Shown here: positions 39,201 to 48,188 of the stretch, one piece after another
Numbering within the stretch: position 1 is the stretch's first letter
How the letters are laid out: each line of letters opens with the position of its first letter
Source of the DNA: Micromonospora echinospora
GTDB lineage: Bacteria > Actinomycetota > Actinomycetes > Mycobacteriales > Micromonosporaceae
Length of the DNA stretch: 64,000 bases
Assembly: GCF_900091495.1 (NCBI RefSeq)
Contig: NZ_LT607413.1
Coordinates: 496,001 to 560,000, forward strand
Direction: 5' to 3'
The notes under the pieces: model-generated
The model's database searches: none
What the model was told of the DNA's origin: nothing
What the model saw: the letters and a program-made list of their open reading frames with translations, nothing else
Position numbers and translations under genes: made by a program

Positions 39201-39778
39201 CCGTGGATGGCCTCCTCCAGCACCGCGGCCAGGTCGGACCAGGCCTCCTCCTCGGCCATCCGGGCCGGGGCGATCCGCGAGGTCGGACCGCGCAGCAGGA
39301 ACACCAGCAGGAGGGTCAGCACCAGCATGCCGATCCCGGCCGGCCACCAGACGAACAGGGCGACCAGGGTGGAGAGCACGCCGGTGGCCAGCGCCTGGGT
39401 CAGCCGGACGCCGACGTGACGCACCTCCGCGCCGACCTGGTAGACGTCACCGTCGATCCGGTCGAGCAGCTCGCCGACCGGGGTGCCCTCCAGGGTCGGC
39501 AGGTCCTGGCCGAACGCGACCCGGCACAGCCGCCGCCGCACGTCCGCCGTCCAGTCGGCGGTGAGCCCCGCCATCACCAGGTTGATCACCAGGTCGGCGA
39601 GGACGACGGCGACCAGCGCGGCGGCCAGCACCACGAAGAGCAGACCGGAACGGTGCACCAGCACCGGCCCGGCCAGGGCGGCGGCAGCAGCCTGTCCGGC
39701 GGCGCCGAGCACGATCAGGACGGCCACGAACGTCACCCGGCGGGGCGAGGTGACCCACAGGTCGCGGAGCAGACGCAT
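36221..39778 (-). CDS. Fused asymmetric ABC exporter (TMD-NBD-TMD-NBD)
   Basis: An 1185-residue single-chain transporter. TMD1 spans about 1-300; NBD1 has Walker A GRTGSGKST (356-364), signature LSAGQ (459-463), Walker B ILDEAT with catalytic Glu484 and switch His515. A polar Pro/Ala-rich linker covers 551-630. TMD2 spans about 640-920; NBD2 has Walker A GPVGAGKSS (995-1003), a canonical LSGGQ (1094-1098), but Asp1119 at the catalytic Glu position and GSTSKR instead of the switch-His motif. This pattern predicts one active and one degenerate ATP site, as in heterodimeric type IV exporters. ATG 39778 is the start. Substrate unknown. Confidence 0.92.
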   Translation of the reverse strand: MRLLRDLWVTSPRRVTFVAVLIVLGAAGQAAAAALAGPVLVHRSGLLFVVLAAALVAVVLADLVINLVMAGLTADWTADVRRRLCRVAFGQDLPTLEGTPVGELLDRIDGDVYQVGAEVRHVGVRLTQALATGVLSTLVALFVWWPAGIGMLVLTLLLVFLLRGPTSRIAPARMAEEEAWSDLAAVLEEAIHGQDDVRTTLARPYVLKLFAQRASQVLRKGERVWKLTAQVSTAATVVTRFGIAAVVLAGGWALVTGRVDGARLTAIWLLVLGFGGTVEQVTRMVPQLQAALGAWARVQLLADARQEPTGGSSPVPGRLEIRGLTFRYPTSEGARGPALRDVHLTFVPGRSYAVVGRTGSGKSTLAKVLSRAVDLPRGTVRLAGADLLDLDVEQLRRFVAVVPQRTEILAGTLAENVALFDPDLLDAAGRALHELGLDGWVAELPAGVQTRLGEGGYVLSAGQEQLVAFARILVRDPHVVILDEATARLDPVTEARVQRATERLLTDRIGIVIAHRLSSVRRCDEVVVLADGAVVEAGPLHESERFARLLAASHTSAYDDPPGSTGGGERVLVPAGGGRDSRSDATADGSASAGRETLPRSAVAVAERPTPADAAVPTADAPPEPVTPPARTVREILRLAVNDGRYGMFALVLFTFSSILGLDGAVLPWLWAGVVDDVGTIWLPAAGIVAALLVTLPVPYLTNLWFPQWWVRQSLRISARLLYGQTGARRVSGHTPAEVVAQGGDTERVVQLADNVMDNATSIVLVVAMTAVSGSVVPGLFFLGTMVVSALAATLFGPRLERSARATVAARAAFATALVSSLSAARTVKLAGATGPVLDHLSTLDTVRSDRQRREIRVQVWSRSTPSVVSGLLPVGAWALFLAGGLSSGATLVAVSTLGAARWFAWTTASLIAQYPSARVWTKRTVAMTGMAAYSAAVPGLDLSAGTAPAPEPAPRHPLRELTLTGFSAVHEDGTVAVRDVDLTVERGQLVLVVGPVGAGKSSLLRALAGIVHHTGGLAWNGDPVTEPELFLRPNQVGYVSQLPRVLSGTVVDNITLGHRVDATSAVATAQLDHDLAAAGAGLGLVIGHKGTRLSGGQLQRLALARALAPRTELLIADDVSSALDVTTELALWSALRASGVTVVGSTSKRAALLQADHVVVLVGGEVVAQGPWHDLADRWSHLAG

Positions 39779-39878
39779 GGAAGGAAATCCTCCGGTCCCG
39801 GGTGGCGGAACGTCCAGCCTCTCCGGCGACGGGCGACAGCTCAACGCATTTACGCCACCGGCAGAGGTCGGGTTCGGC

Positions 39879-40718
39879 TCAGAACAACACGGTGGCGAGG
39901 GTGCCGACGGGCCGGAAGCCGCACCGCTGGTACACCCGGCGCGCGGGCAGGTTGAAGTCGTTGACGTACAGGCTCACCGTCGGCGCGACCCGCAGCAGGG
40001 CGTGGCGCACCACGGCCGCCATCGCCGCCGTGGCGATCCCGCGTCCCCGCCACCGCGGGTCGACCCAGACCCCCTGGACCTGGGCGGTGCGCGGGGTCAC
40101 CACGGCCAGTTCGGCCTTGAACACCACCTGGCCGTCGACGAACCGGGCGTACGCCCGACCGGCGCGGACCAGTTCGGTCACCCGCCGCCGGTAGCTGCGA
40201 CCACCGTCGTCGACCAGGGGCGACACCCCGACCTCCTCGGTGTACATCGCCACCGCCGCCGGGAAGAGCACGTCGATCTCACCGGCCCGGACCTGCCGGA
40301 CCTCCCGGTCGACCGGTACGCCGGGCAGCGCGTCCGTGGCGAGCAGGGGCTGGTTGGGGCGGACGTCCCGGGCCGGCCCCCAGCACGGGGAGAGCCGGTC
40401 CCACAGACCGAGGACGGCGTCCGCCCGCCCGACGATCGACGAACAGATCCGTTCCTCGCCGCAGAGCAGGTCGGCGAAGGCGGCGACGGCGGACTGGTCG
40501 GCCAGCACCGGGGTCAGGTTGCCGCCCAGCCAGCAGATCGACTCGACGTGCCGGCGTGGACCGTACCCGAGGATCCGTCCCTCCGCCCGCCACCAGGCCA
40601 GCCCGCGGGCGGCGACCCGCTCGGCCACCTGCGCCCCCGCGTAGGGGTCGCGGTCGAGCAGCCGCTCGACCACACGGCGCTCCGACTCGCCCAACTGCCG
40701 CACCGGCACCGTCAGCAC
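39879..40718 (-). CDS. GNAT N-acetyltransferase with N-terminal DUF4081-type domain
   Basis: A 279-residue protein. Residues 1-130 form a helical/beta domain typical of actinobacterial DUF4081-GNAT proteins (YAGAQVAERVAARGLAWWRAEG...CWLGGNLTPV). The C-terminal GNAT domain contains the acetyl-CoA loop VQGVWVDPRWRGRGIATAAMAAVVRHAL and the final YVNDFNLPARRVYQRCGFRPVG. It starts with GTG. It lies just upstream of ispG with 115 bases between, a frequent arrangement in actinobacteria. The acetyl acceptor is unknown. Confidence 0.88.
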   Translation of the reverse strand: MLTVPVRQLGESERRVVERLLDRDPYAGAQVAERVAARGLAWWRAEGRILGYGPRRHVESICWLGGNLTPVLADQSAVAAFADLLCGEERICSSIVGRADAVLGLWDRLSPCWGPARDVRPNQPLLATDALPGVPVDREVRQVRAGEIDVLFPAAVAMYTEEVGVSPLVDDGGRSYRRRVTELVRAGRAYARFVDGQVVFKAELAVVTPRTAQVQGVWVDPRWRGRGIATAAMAAVVRHALLRVAPTVSLYVNDFNLPARRVYQRCGFRPVGTLATVLF

Positions 40719-40833
40719 GGATACCAGCCTGCCAGATGTGAGCGCTGTCGCGCCGGTCGAGTGGCGAGCCCGCCGGGACGCGCGACGGCCCGACGGCGGT
40801 GGGCCGCTGGGCCGTCACACGTTCGGGCGCGGT

Positions 40834-42006
40834 TCAGTGGACGGTGACCGTCGCGCCGCCGACCAGGTCGCGCAGGTCGTCCGGCAGTTCCGCGCCCATC
40901 TCGTCGGCGATCCGCAGGGCCTCCTCGATCAGGGTCTCCACGATCTGCGCCTCGGGCACCGTCTTGACGACCTTGCCCTTGACGAAGATCTGCCCCTTGC
41001 CGTTGCCGGAGGCGACGCCGAGGTCGGCCTCGCGCGCCTCCCCCGGGCCGTTGACGACGCAGCCCATCACGGCCACCCGCAGCGGCACCGGCAGCCCCTC
41101 CAGGCCGGCGGTGACCTCCTCGGCGAGCTTGTAGACGTCGACCTGGGCCCGCCCACAGGACGGGCAGGAGACGATCTCCAGACCACGCTCACGCAGGCCG
41201 AGCGACTCCAGGATCTGGTTACCGACCTTGATCTCCTCGACCGGCGGGGCGGAGAGCGAGACCCGGATCGTGTCGCCGATCCCCTCGGCGAGCAGCGCGC
41301 CGAAGGCGACCGCCGACTTGATGGTGCCCTGGAACGCCGGGCCGGCCTCGGTCACGCCCAGGTGCAGCGGGTAGTCGCACCGCTCGGCGAGCTGCCGGTA
41401 CGCCCGGATCATGACCACCGGGTCGTTGTGCTTGACCGAGATCTTGATGTCCCGGAAGCCGTGCTCCTCGAAGAGCGAGCACTCCCAGAGCGCCGACTCG
41501 ACCAGCGCCTCGGCGGTGGCCTTGCCGTACTTGGCGAGGAGGCGCTTGTCCAGCGAGCCGGCGTTCACGCCGATCCGGATCGGCACGCCCGCGTCGCCGG
41601 CCGCCTTGGCGATCTCCTTGACCTTGTCGTCGAACTGGCGGATGTTGCCCGGGTTGACCCGGACCGCCGCGCAGCCGGCGTCGATCGCCGCGAAGACGTA
41701 CTTCGGCTGGAAGTGGATGTCCGCGATCACCGGGATCTGCGACTTCTTCGCGATGGCCGGCAGCGCCTCCACGTCGTCCTGGCTGGGCACGGCCACCCGG
41801 ACGATCTGGCAGCCGGACGCGGTCAGCTCGGCGATCTGCTGCAACGTGGCGTTGACGTCGGAGGTGAGGGTGGTGGTCATCGACTGAACGGACACCGGCG
41901 CGCCACCGCCGACGGGCACCGGGCCGACCATGATCTGCCGGCTGGCGCGGCGGGGCGCCAGGGCCGGGGGCGGCACGACGGGCATACCGAGACTGACAGC
42001 GGTCAC
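40834..42006 (-). CDS. ispG: 4-hydroxy-3-methylbut-2-enyl diphosphate synthase
   Basis: A 390-residue [4Fe-4S] enzyme of the MEP isoprenoid pathway that converts MEcPP to HMBPP. The TIM-barrel part begins [26 protein letters not shown]. Cluster cysteines are in [11 protein letters not shown] and [18 protein letters not shown] 42006 (VTAVSLGMP) is preferred to the GTG at 42015 because AAGGTGAG then lies at a better distance. The gene follows rseP within about 10 bases. Confidence 0.95.
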   Translation of the reverse strand: MTAVSLGMPVVPPPALAPRRASRQIMVGPVPVGGGAPVSVQSMTTTLTSDVNATLQQIAELTASGCQIVRVAVPSQDDVEALPAIAKKSQIPVIADIHFQPKYVFAAIDAGCAAVRVNPGNIRQFDDKVKEIAKAAGDAGVPIRIGVNAGSLDKRLLAKYGKATAEALVESALWECSLFEEHGFRDIKISVKHNDPVVMIRAYRQLAERCDYPLHLGVTEAGPAFQGTIKSAVAFGALLAEGIGDTIRVSLSAPPVEEIKVGNQILESLGLRERGLEIVSCPSCGRAQVDVYKLAEEVTAGLEGLPVPLRVAVMGCVVNGPGEAREADLGVASGNGKGQIFVKGKVVKTVPEAQIVETLIEEALRIADEMGAELPDDLRDLVGGATVTVH

Positions 42007-42015
42007 TTCAGGCAC

Positions 42016-43266
42016 TCACCTTGAGAAGAGCGTGATCGGGTTGACGACGTCCGCCGTGATGGTCAGCAGCGTGAACACGCCACCGACCAGGATCACCGCG
42101 TACGTGACGGGCATGAGCTTGAGGTAGTCGACACGGCCGGGGTCGGCCCTGCCGAACCGGGCGTAGAGCCAGGAACGGACGCGTTCGAACCAGGCGATGG
42201 CGATGTGGCCGCCGTCCAGCGGCAGCAACGGCAGGAGGTTGAACACGCCGACGAAGAAGTTCAGCGAGATGAAGAGCATGACGAACAGTTCCCAGGCGTC
42301 GTTGGCGACCGCCTCGCCACCGAGCCGGCTCGCGCCGACCACGCTGATCGGGGTGTCCATGTCCCGCTCGCCGCCGGTGATCGCGTCCCAGAGGGCGGGC
42401 ACCTTCTCCGGGATGCGCTTCATCGCCTCGTACGTGCCGACGGCCATGTTGCCGGTGTACTCGGCGGTCGCCCCGAACGCGTCGACCGGACCGTAGGTGA
42501 CCATGTTCGGGGTGCTGGGACGCAGGCCGACGCCGAGCGCCGCGACCGGCCCGACCGGGCCCTTCGCGTCGTCGAGCGGCGGACGCTGGGTGGTGGCGAG
42601 GGTGGCCCGGGTGGTGGCCGGCTGGCCGTCGCGGACGTAACCGATCTCGGCGGTGCTGCCCGGGGCGGCGGCCCGCAACGCGACGAGCAGCTGCCCGTAG
42701 TTGTCGATCGGGGCACCGTTGAGCGAGGTGATCCGGTCGCCGCTGCGCAGCTGGGCCTGTGCGGCCGGGCTGGCCGGGTCGGCGGGGGTGCACTCGCGGA
42801 CGGTGTTCTCCGGCACCACGCACTCGCCGAGCGCGATGACCGCCGGCTCCTGCCGGGCCTGCTCCTCGGTGGTCGGGAAGTCCGGGTTCGGCAGGCCCAT
42901 GAAGACGGCGGCCAGCCAGAGGGCGACGACGGCGAGCGCGAAGTGGGTGGCCGAACCGGCGCCCATCACGATGGTCCGCTTCCAGACCGGGTACCGCCAC
43001 ATCGCCCGTGGCTCGTCGGCCGGGTCGACGTCGTCGTCCTGCGGGGTCATTCCGACGATCTTGCAGAAGCCGCCGAGCGGGATGCCCTTGATGCCGTACT
43101 CGGTCTCGCCCCGCTTGAAGGACCAGAGGGTGGGGCCGAAGCCGACGAAGTAACGGGTGACCTTCATCCCGAACGCCTTGGCGGTGGCCATGTGCCCCGC
43201 TTCGTGCAGGCTGACCGAGACGAGGATGGCCAGCGCGAACAGGACCACCCCGAGCAGGTACGCCAT
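42016..43266 (-). CDS. rseP: Site-2 intramembrane zinc protease (RseP-like)
   Basis: A 416-residue M50 protease. The first membrane helix has the zinc motif HEAGH (residues 21-25). A PDZ domain (AQLRSGDRITSLNGAPIDNYGQLLVALRA) is followed by the third ligand region NLLPLLPLDGGHIA and further helices. Homologues cleave anti-sigma factors and remnant signal peptides inside the membrane. ATG 43266 has GGAAGGAG and overlaps the dxr stop by one base (TGATG). Its position between dxr and ispG is conserved in actinobacteria. Confidence 0.94.
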   Translation of the reverse strand: MAYLLGVVLFALAILVSVSLHEAGHMATAKAFGMKVTRYFVGFGPTLWSFKRGETEYGIKGIPLGGFCKIVGMTPQDDDVDPADEPRAMWRYPVWKRTIVMGAGSATHFALAVVALWLAAVFMGLPNPDFPTTEEQARQEPAVIALGECVVPENTVRECTPADPASPAAQAQLRSGDRITSLNGAPIDNYGQLLVALRAAAPGSTAEIGYVRDGQPATTRATLATTQRPPLDDAKGPVGPVAALGVGLRPSTPNMVTYGPVDAFGATAEYTGNMAVGTYEAMKRIPEKVPALWDAITGGERDMDTPISVVGASRLGGEAVANDAWELFVMLFISLNFFVGVFNLLPLLPLDGGHIAIAWFERVRSWLYARFGRADPGRVDYLKLMPVTYAVILVGGVFTLLTITADVVNPITLFSR

Positions 43267-44477
43267 CAAGCTCCTTCCACCGACGCCGCGATGATCTGCT
43301 GCGCGTGCGCGCGCGCCCAGGACTCCGCGCCGAGCACGTCCTCGACGGTACCTGGTTCGTCGAAGTCGGGAGCCTCCTCCAGCACCCGCTCCAGGGTGTC
43401 GACGATGCCCAGGAAGGGCAGTCGACCGGCGACGAAGGCGGCCACGCACTCCTCGTTCGCCGCGTTGTAGACGGCCGGACGGCACCGACCCGTCTCGCCG
43501 GCCGCCTTGGCCAGCCGGACCGCCGGGAACGCCTCGTCGTCGAGCGGGGTGAACTCCCAGGTGTGCGCGGTCGTCCAGTCGACCGCCGACGCGGCGTCCG
43601 GCACCCGGTCCGGCCAGCCGATGCCGAGCGCGATCGGCAGCCGCATGTCCGGCGGACTGGCCTGGGCGATCGTCGAGCCGTCGACGAACTCGACCATCGA
43701 GTGGATCACCGACTGCGGGTGCACCATCACGGTGATGTCGGCGTACGGCACGTCGAACAGCTCGTGCGCCTCGATCACCTCCAACGCCTTGTTGACCATC
43801 GTGGCCGAGTTGATGGTGACCACCGGCCCCATGTTCCAGGTCGGGTGGGCGAGCGCCTGATCCGGCGTGACCTGGGTCAGCTCGTCGCGCCGCCGGCCCC
43901 GGAACGGACCACCGCTGGCGGTGACGACCAGCCGCCGCACCTCGCCCCGCGACCCGGAGCGCAGGCACTGGGCGAGCGCCGAGTGCTCCGAGTCCACCGG
44001 CACGATCTGCCCCGGCCGCGTGACGGCGGCCTTCACCAGGGGGCCGCCGGCGACGAGGGACTCCTTGTTGGCGAGCGCGAGCGTACGCCCGGCGCGCAGC
44101 GCGGCCAGGGTCGGCGCGAGCCCGAGCGAACCGACCACCCCGTTGAGTACGACGTCGCAGGGCCACTGCGCCAGCTCGGTCATCGCGTCCGGCCCGGCGA
44201 CGATCTTCGGGATCCGGAAGTCACCGGTGGCGTACCCGCGTCGGCTCGCCTCGGCGTAGAACGCGAGTTGGAGATCCTGGGCGGCGGACGCCTTGGCCAC
44301 CCCGACCGCCTCGACGCCCAGTTCGAGCGCCTGGGCGGCGAGCAGCGCGACGTTGCCGCCACCCGCGCCGAGCGCCACCACCCGGAAGCGGTCTGGGTTG
44401 CGTCGCACGATGTCGATGGCCTGGGTGCCGATGGAACCGGTGGAACCGAGCAGGACGAGGCTCCGGGGAGAAGTCAC
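43266..44477 (-). CDS. dxr: 1-deoxy-D-xylulose-5-phosphate reductoisomerase
   Basis: A 403-residue NADPH-dependent enzyme, the second step of the MEP pathway. The Rossmann motif is [17 protein letters not shown]. The metal/substrate residues are in [22 protein letters not shown] and [17 protein letters not shown], and [13 protein letters not shown] is also present. GTG 44477 ([11 protein letters not shown]) is chosen; an upstream in-frame start (44531) would add an unconserved extension. It is the first gene of dxr-rseP-ispG. Confidence 0.94.
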   Translation of the reverse strand: MTSPRSLVLLGSTGSIGTQAIDIVRRNPDRFRVVALGAGGGNVALLAAQALELGVEAVGVAKASAAQDLQLAFYAEASRRGYATGDFRIPKIVAGPDAMTELAQWPCDVVLNGVVGSLGLAPTLAALRAGRTLALANKESLVAGGPLVKAAVTRPGQIVPVDSEHSALAQCLRSGSRGEVRRLVVTASGGPFRGRRRDELTQVTPDQALAHPTWNMGPVVTINSATMVNKALEVIEAHELFDVPYADITVMVHPQSVIHSMVEFVDGSTIAQASPPDMRLPIALGIGWPDRVPDAASAVDWTTAHTWEFTPLDDEAFPAVRLAKAAGETGRCRPAVYNAANEECVAAFVAGRLPFLGIVDTLERVLEEAPDFDEPGTVEDVLGAESWARAHAQQIIAASVEGA

Positions 44478-44812
44478 CCGGCCATTCTTCCCCAGCCGTG
44501 CGAACCGCCCGCCGGGAGCCTCGGCCTCCACGTCGTCCGGTTCCTCCGGGCCGCCCCGCCCTCCTGCGACGCCTCCTCGTCGAGGAGGTCAGCCGGGTCG
44601 GCGGCGAACGGGAGGGGCGATCGCGGACGTTGAACGGACGATGCGACGAAGAGACGAACCCGCGCACCACAACAACCCCGAGCCCGTACGGCCCGGGAGC
44701 GACCCGCGGGCCTGGCGGTCTCCACGCCCGGCACGAGGCGTGCCGGCGGCGGTCACCGCCGCCGGCACGCCCGCTCGGACAACTCTGGGCACGACGGTTG
44801 CCCTCGGCACCG
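44478..44812. other. Intergenic region between the immunity gene and dxr
   Basis: A 335-base gap. It should carry the dxr promoter. It contains the hairpin at 44737-44771 and no coding frame with homology I recognise; the 86-residue frame at 44474-44734 lacks a credible ribosome site. Confidence 0.55.
44737..44771 (-). terminator. Terminator hairpin after the putative immunity gene
   Basis: Positions 44737-44753 and 44755-44771 are perfect 17-base arms, 41 bases after the stop codon of the upstream minus-strand gene. Confidence 0.7.
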
Positions 44813-45391
44813 CTAGGGACGGAGTAGCGCCTTCATCGCGTTGCGGTAGGTCATCGACTGCGCGCCGGACTCGTTCCGCACCTCGAACAGCAGGTCCTGC
44901 GACACACCCTCACCTCGTGGACCCACCAGATCCACAAGCTCGGCCTGGCCCCTGAGCTCGAAAGCCAACCAACTGGTGGCACCTGTCGGGGGCGGCGAGA
45001 TCCCGTCCATGCCGAGGGCGACCCGCAGCGCACCGGCCGAGACCTGGGGCAGGCGGTCCCGCCCCTCCTCAAGAGGGGCGAGCAGAGCCGTCACGACATC
45101 GATCGCCGCGGCCACCACAGCCGCCCCCGCCACACCGGAGCCCAACGCCCTGTCCCGGAAACGTGGCAGATTTGCCACGACCTGCTGCTCCAGGTCGCCC
45201 GAGGGCGGCGCACCCCCGAGCTCACGCCACTTCGACTCGATTCCCTGGTTGATGTCGAAGGTGTCGGAGTAGGCGACCCCGGCCAGGCGACCGAAGAAGA
45301 CCGGAATGACCGAGGTAACGCGGGTGGCGACTGCCACCGAGAGAGAACTGTCGACGTGATGCCGATCAGCGGAACGGACTGACTCCTGCAT
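44813..45391 (-). CDS. Putative immunity protein for the adjacent Rhs toxin
   Basis: A 192-residue protein starting at ATG 45391 (or GTG 45397, two codons earlier). It follows directly on the Rhs toxin stop codon (TGA at 45394-45396), with either a 2-base gap or a 4-base overlap. I recognise no family. A hydrophobic stretch (GVAGAAVVAAAIDVVTALLAPL) lies mid-protein; the C-terminal half is mixed alpha/beta (TSWLAFELRGQAELVDLV). There is no signal peptide, so it is cytoplasmic. The assignment rests on position: in polymorphic toxin loci the gene immediately downstream of the toxin tip encodes the cognate antitoxin. Confidence 0.55.
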   Translation of the reverse strand: MQESVRSADRHHVDSSLSVAVATRVTSVIPVFFGRLAGVAYSDTFDINQGIESKWRELGGAPPSGDLEQQVVANLPRFRDRALGSGVAGAAVVAAAIDVVTALLAPLEEGRDRLPQVSAGALRVALGMDGISPPPTGATSWLAFELRGQAELVDLVGPRGEGVSQDLLFEVRNESGAQSMTYRNAMKALLRP

Positions 45392-45393
45392 GA

Positions 45394-47447
45394 TCACTTA
45401 CCCCACTTCGCCACCGTGGGCGTCAGGATACGTCCACCTGTCCGTTCGATCAGGGGCGCGCAGAAGTCGTCGCAGAAGATTCTGCTGGCGATCAGCAACT
45501 TCGGTTCGACACCCAGATTCATGGCCTCGGTGATCAACTTGCCTTCAGCGTGGTTGCGCCCGAGAAGAAGTTCGTTCCCCTGGACCTTGGGGAGGCCGGG
45601 GTACACCCGGAACGCCTCGTCGTCGACGTCCATCAGGCCCATCTGACGCCCGGAGATCTCCGACCTCGCGCCGACCGCGAACAGGTCGATCCCCTCCACG
45701 ACGTGCAGGCCCCCCACGGTCCGGTATGCGGCACCCACCCCCATGAGGCTCGCCATGGAGTCGACCCGCCCCTGCAGAGACGCCTGGTCCGGCCGCGACG
45801 AACCACCACAGTTGTGTGCGAGTACCGGGGTGTGACCGGCCGCCACGTAGTAGGTATGGACGTTCGCGACGGTGAGGTTGTGGACCGTGGCCCGCGAGGT
45901 GGTCCATCGTGCGACTGCCGTGATCTGGACGTGGACGCCGGCGCTGGTCCGCAGCCACTGGCCCGACCGCAGGTCGGCCGCGTCGACCCACTGACCGAGT
46001 TCCGGAACCCAGAACGGATGACCGTCGGTCGCGGTGACCTCGGCCGTGGCCGAGCCCTCCTTGCCGTCGGTGTCGATGGTCACCTTCACCAGGTGCTTGA
46101 CACCGTCGCCCTTGATCGTCGCGCTGACCGTCTCGATCTCGGTCCGGCCCGTCTCGGGATCGGTGGCCAGGACCTTGTCACCCGGCTTCACGTCCTCGAT
46201 CGGCTTCGTGGACCCGTCGGCCATGACGACCCTGGTGCCGGGGACGAAGCTGTTGCTGTCGATCTTGCAGGAACCGCCGCTGGATCCGCCGTTGCCGCGG
46301 GAGGAGCCGCCCGACGACCCGCCGGGCTTGGCGTCGCCCTTACCGCCGCCGGAGCCCTTGCCGCCCCCGCCGGACCTCCCACCGGACGAACTCGCGGAGG
46401 AGCCCTTCGGGTTGGACTTGGACTGGGCCTGTTTCTGGGTCGGGTTACCGGTCTTCTTGGTGTTGTTGACCGCCTTGTTGCTGGTCGTGTTGACCTTCTC
46501 GGCGGCCTTCTTCTTGGCCGCCTGGGCGGCCTTCTTCGCCCGTTCGATCGCCAGCTTCTTGGCGTTGAGCGCCGCGGCCTCCGCCGCCTTGGCGGCGGCC
46601 AGCACCGCCTCGGCCGCCTTCTTCGCCGCCTGCCACGCCTGGATCGCCGAGATGGTCCGGTTGACCGCCTTCAGGACCGCCGGAATCTTGGCGACCTTGG
46701 TCCACGGGATCGCCCCGATGATCAGGCTGCCGCATGCCCACATGTCGCCGCCGAAGCAGTTCATGGCGTCGTTGATGCCGATGAACTCCTTGAGCACGTA
46801 CCAGGCGGACTCCAGGATCACCGAGGTCAGCGAGCGGCCCATGTTGGCCTGCGCCTGGGCCACCATCGCCGCCGACAGGCCCGCGCCGGCCAGAGCCGCC
46901 GCCGTCTCCGAGGCGGTCAGCGTCACCGACAGACCGGTCGGGTCCGAGTGCGTCACCGGGTTGTTGTGCGCGTAGGCGTACCCGTTGGACTGGAGCGGAT
47001 CGGCCAGGTCGAGGACCGGGTCGGCGGAGAGGAACCGGCCCACCACCGGGTCGTACAGACGGGCGCCGAGCGGCGTGTAGCCGGAGGCGTCGTCGCGGGC
47101 CGCGCCGAGGAAGCCGGCGTTGGTCTGCATGTTGGCACCCAGCGCGGCGTGGTGGTGGCGTCCTTGGCGGTGTCGCCGCCGAGGTCCTTCTCCACCAGCT
47201 CGGAGCGGTTGCCGAGCAGGTCGTACTCGTACTCCTGCCAGTAGCCCGAGCCGTCGGTGCCGGCGCCCGCGTTCACGGTGCCGTCCCCGCTGATCGGCCC
47301 AACCAGGCAGGAGGCCTGGTCCTTGGCGGTCCACGCCTCGGTCAATTGGCCGAGCGGGTCAAAGGTGACGCACTGGCGCTCCTCGACGCCGAGGGAAGGG
47401 GACAACTGGAACAGCGTCCGAGCCTTCGGTTGATGCGCCCGACCGCC
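45394..47447 (-). pseudogene. Decayed Rhs protein with Hint domain and deaminase-like toxin tip
   Basis: The 5' end is lost: a stop (47448-47450) precedes an Rhs-like fragment (ERQCVTFDPLGQLTEAWTAKD, YEYDLLGNRSELVEKDL). The frame changes near 47148, where that fragment joins the Rhs core end (MQTNAGFLGAARDD, GARLYDPVVGRFLSADPVLD), implying an internal deletion. Intact afterwards: a Lys/Ala-rich helical and Ser/Gly linker, a Hint autoprotease (SFVPGTRVVMADG, TDGHPFWV, ending VLAHNC), then a 138-residue tip (45397-45810) with HAE and a C-x3-C motif as in deaminase-fold toxins. Full Rhs proteins are usually over 1,500 residues. It could still be an orphan C-terminal cassette used for recombination. 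Confidence 0.8.
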
Positions 47448-47455
47448 TTACGCAG

Positions 47456-47500
47456 ATCTTGGACAGTTACCGTCCGAATACGACGGTAACTGTCCAAGAT
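47456..47500. terminator. Perfect 19-bp hairpin (7-base loop)
   Basis: Positions 47456-47474 pair exactly with 47482-47500. It sits between the broken 5' edge of the Rhs remnant and the GNAT gene's stop codon, and probably terminates the GNAT gene; it is relatively AT-rich for this genome. Confidence 0.7.
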
Positions 47501-47585
47501 TCGCTCGACGCTCGGCGCTCGGACGAAGACGCCGTCGCCGACCGGGGCTCCGGAGAGGCGGGCCGCGCGTCGACCGGCCGGTCGG

Positions 47586-48137
47586 TCAGCGCAGCGTCGG
47601 GCGGTGCAGGACGAAGGCGTCGACCTCGGTGCCGCCGTACCAGTCGGTGCGCCGGCCGAGGTAGCTCATGCCGAGCCGACGGGTGACCGCCTTCGACGCC
47701 TCGTTGCCCGGGTCGGTCACGGCGTAGATCTGCTCGGTCGAGGTGTGCGCCCACTCCCGCTCGATCAGCGCCCGGGCCGCCTCGGTGGCGTAGCCGTTGC
47801 CCCAGTGGTCAGGGTGCAGGTGCCAGCCCACCTCGATGTCGTCGCTCAGCACCGGGTCGTCCGGGCCGGGCAACTGCTTGATCATGGTGGTGCCGACCAC
47901 CTGTCCGCTGTCGCGCAGTTCGACCGCCCAGATGTCGTACCAGCCGTCGCGGGAGCCACGGAGTTCCCAGCGGTCCAGCATCTCGACCACCTGCTCGGGA
48001 TCGGTGAGCGGCGTTCCGTTGTTGAAGAAGCGCATCATCTCGGGCCGGGAGTACATGTCGTAGAGACTCGCCAGGTCGGCCGGTTCCCGCGTCCAGGGGC
48101 GGACCAGCAAACGTTCCGTCTCGGTGATCACCGCCAT
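47586..48137 (-). CDS. GNAT N-acetyltransferase (RimJ/RimL-like)
   Basis: A 183-residue acetyltransferase: ITETERLLVRPWTREPADLASLYDMYSRPEMMRF, then GWHLHPDHWGNGYATEAARALIEREW (acetyl-CoA loop) and VTDPGNEASKAVTRRLGMSYLGRRTDWYGG near the end. ATG 48137 is chosen because homology begins there. The pattern fits the RimJ/RimL-type family that acetylates ribosomal protein N-termini or small molecules; the substrate here is unknown. Confidence 0.88.
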   Translation of the reverse strand: MAVITETERLLVRPWTREPADLASLYDMYSRPEMMRFFNNGTPLTDPEQVVEMLDRWELRGSRDGWYDIWAVELRDSGQVVGTTMIKQLPGPDDPVLSDDIEVGWHLHPDHWGNGYATEAARALIEREWAHTSTEQIYAVTDPGNEASKAVTRRLGMSYLGRRTDWYGGTEVDAFVLHRPTLR

Positions 48138-48188
48138 GACGCGGGATCGTAATGCGTGCGCCGGCTCCCGGTGGGGAATTAGCCGGCG

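Noticed and set aside
44474..44734. An 86-residue minus-strand frame upstream of dxr
   Set aside because: No ribosome site, no recognisable domain, and an Arg/Ala composition typical of non-coding high-GC frames.
45394..47334. Intact secreted toxin gene starting at 47334
   Set aside because: The first 60 residues of that frame are not Rhs-like (they are the shifted frame of the upstream Rhs fragment), and there is no ribosome site, so I treat the locus as truncated.
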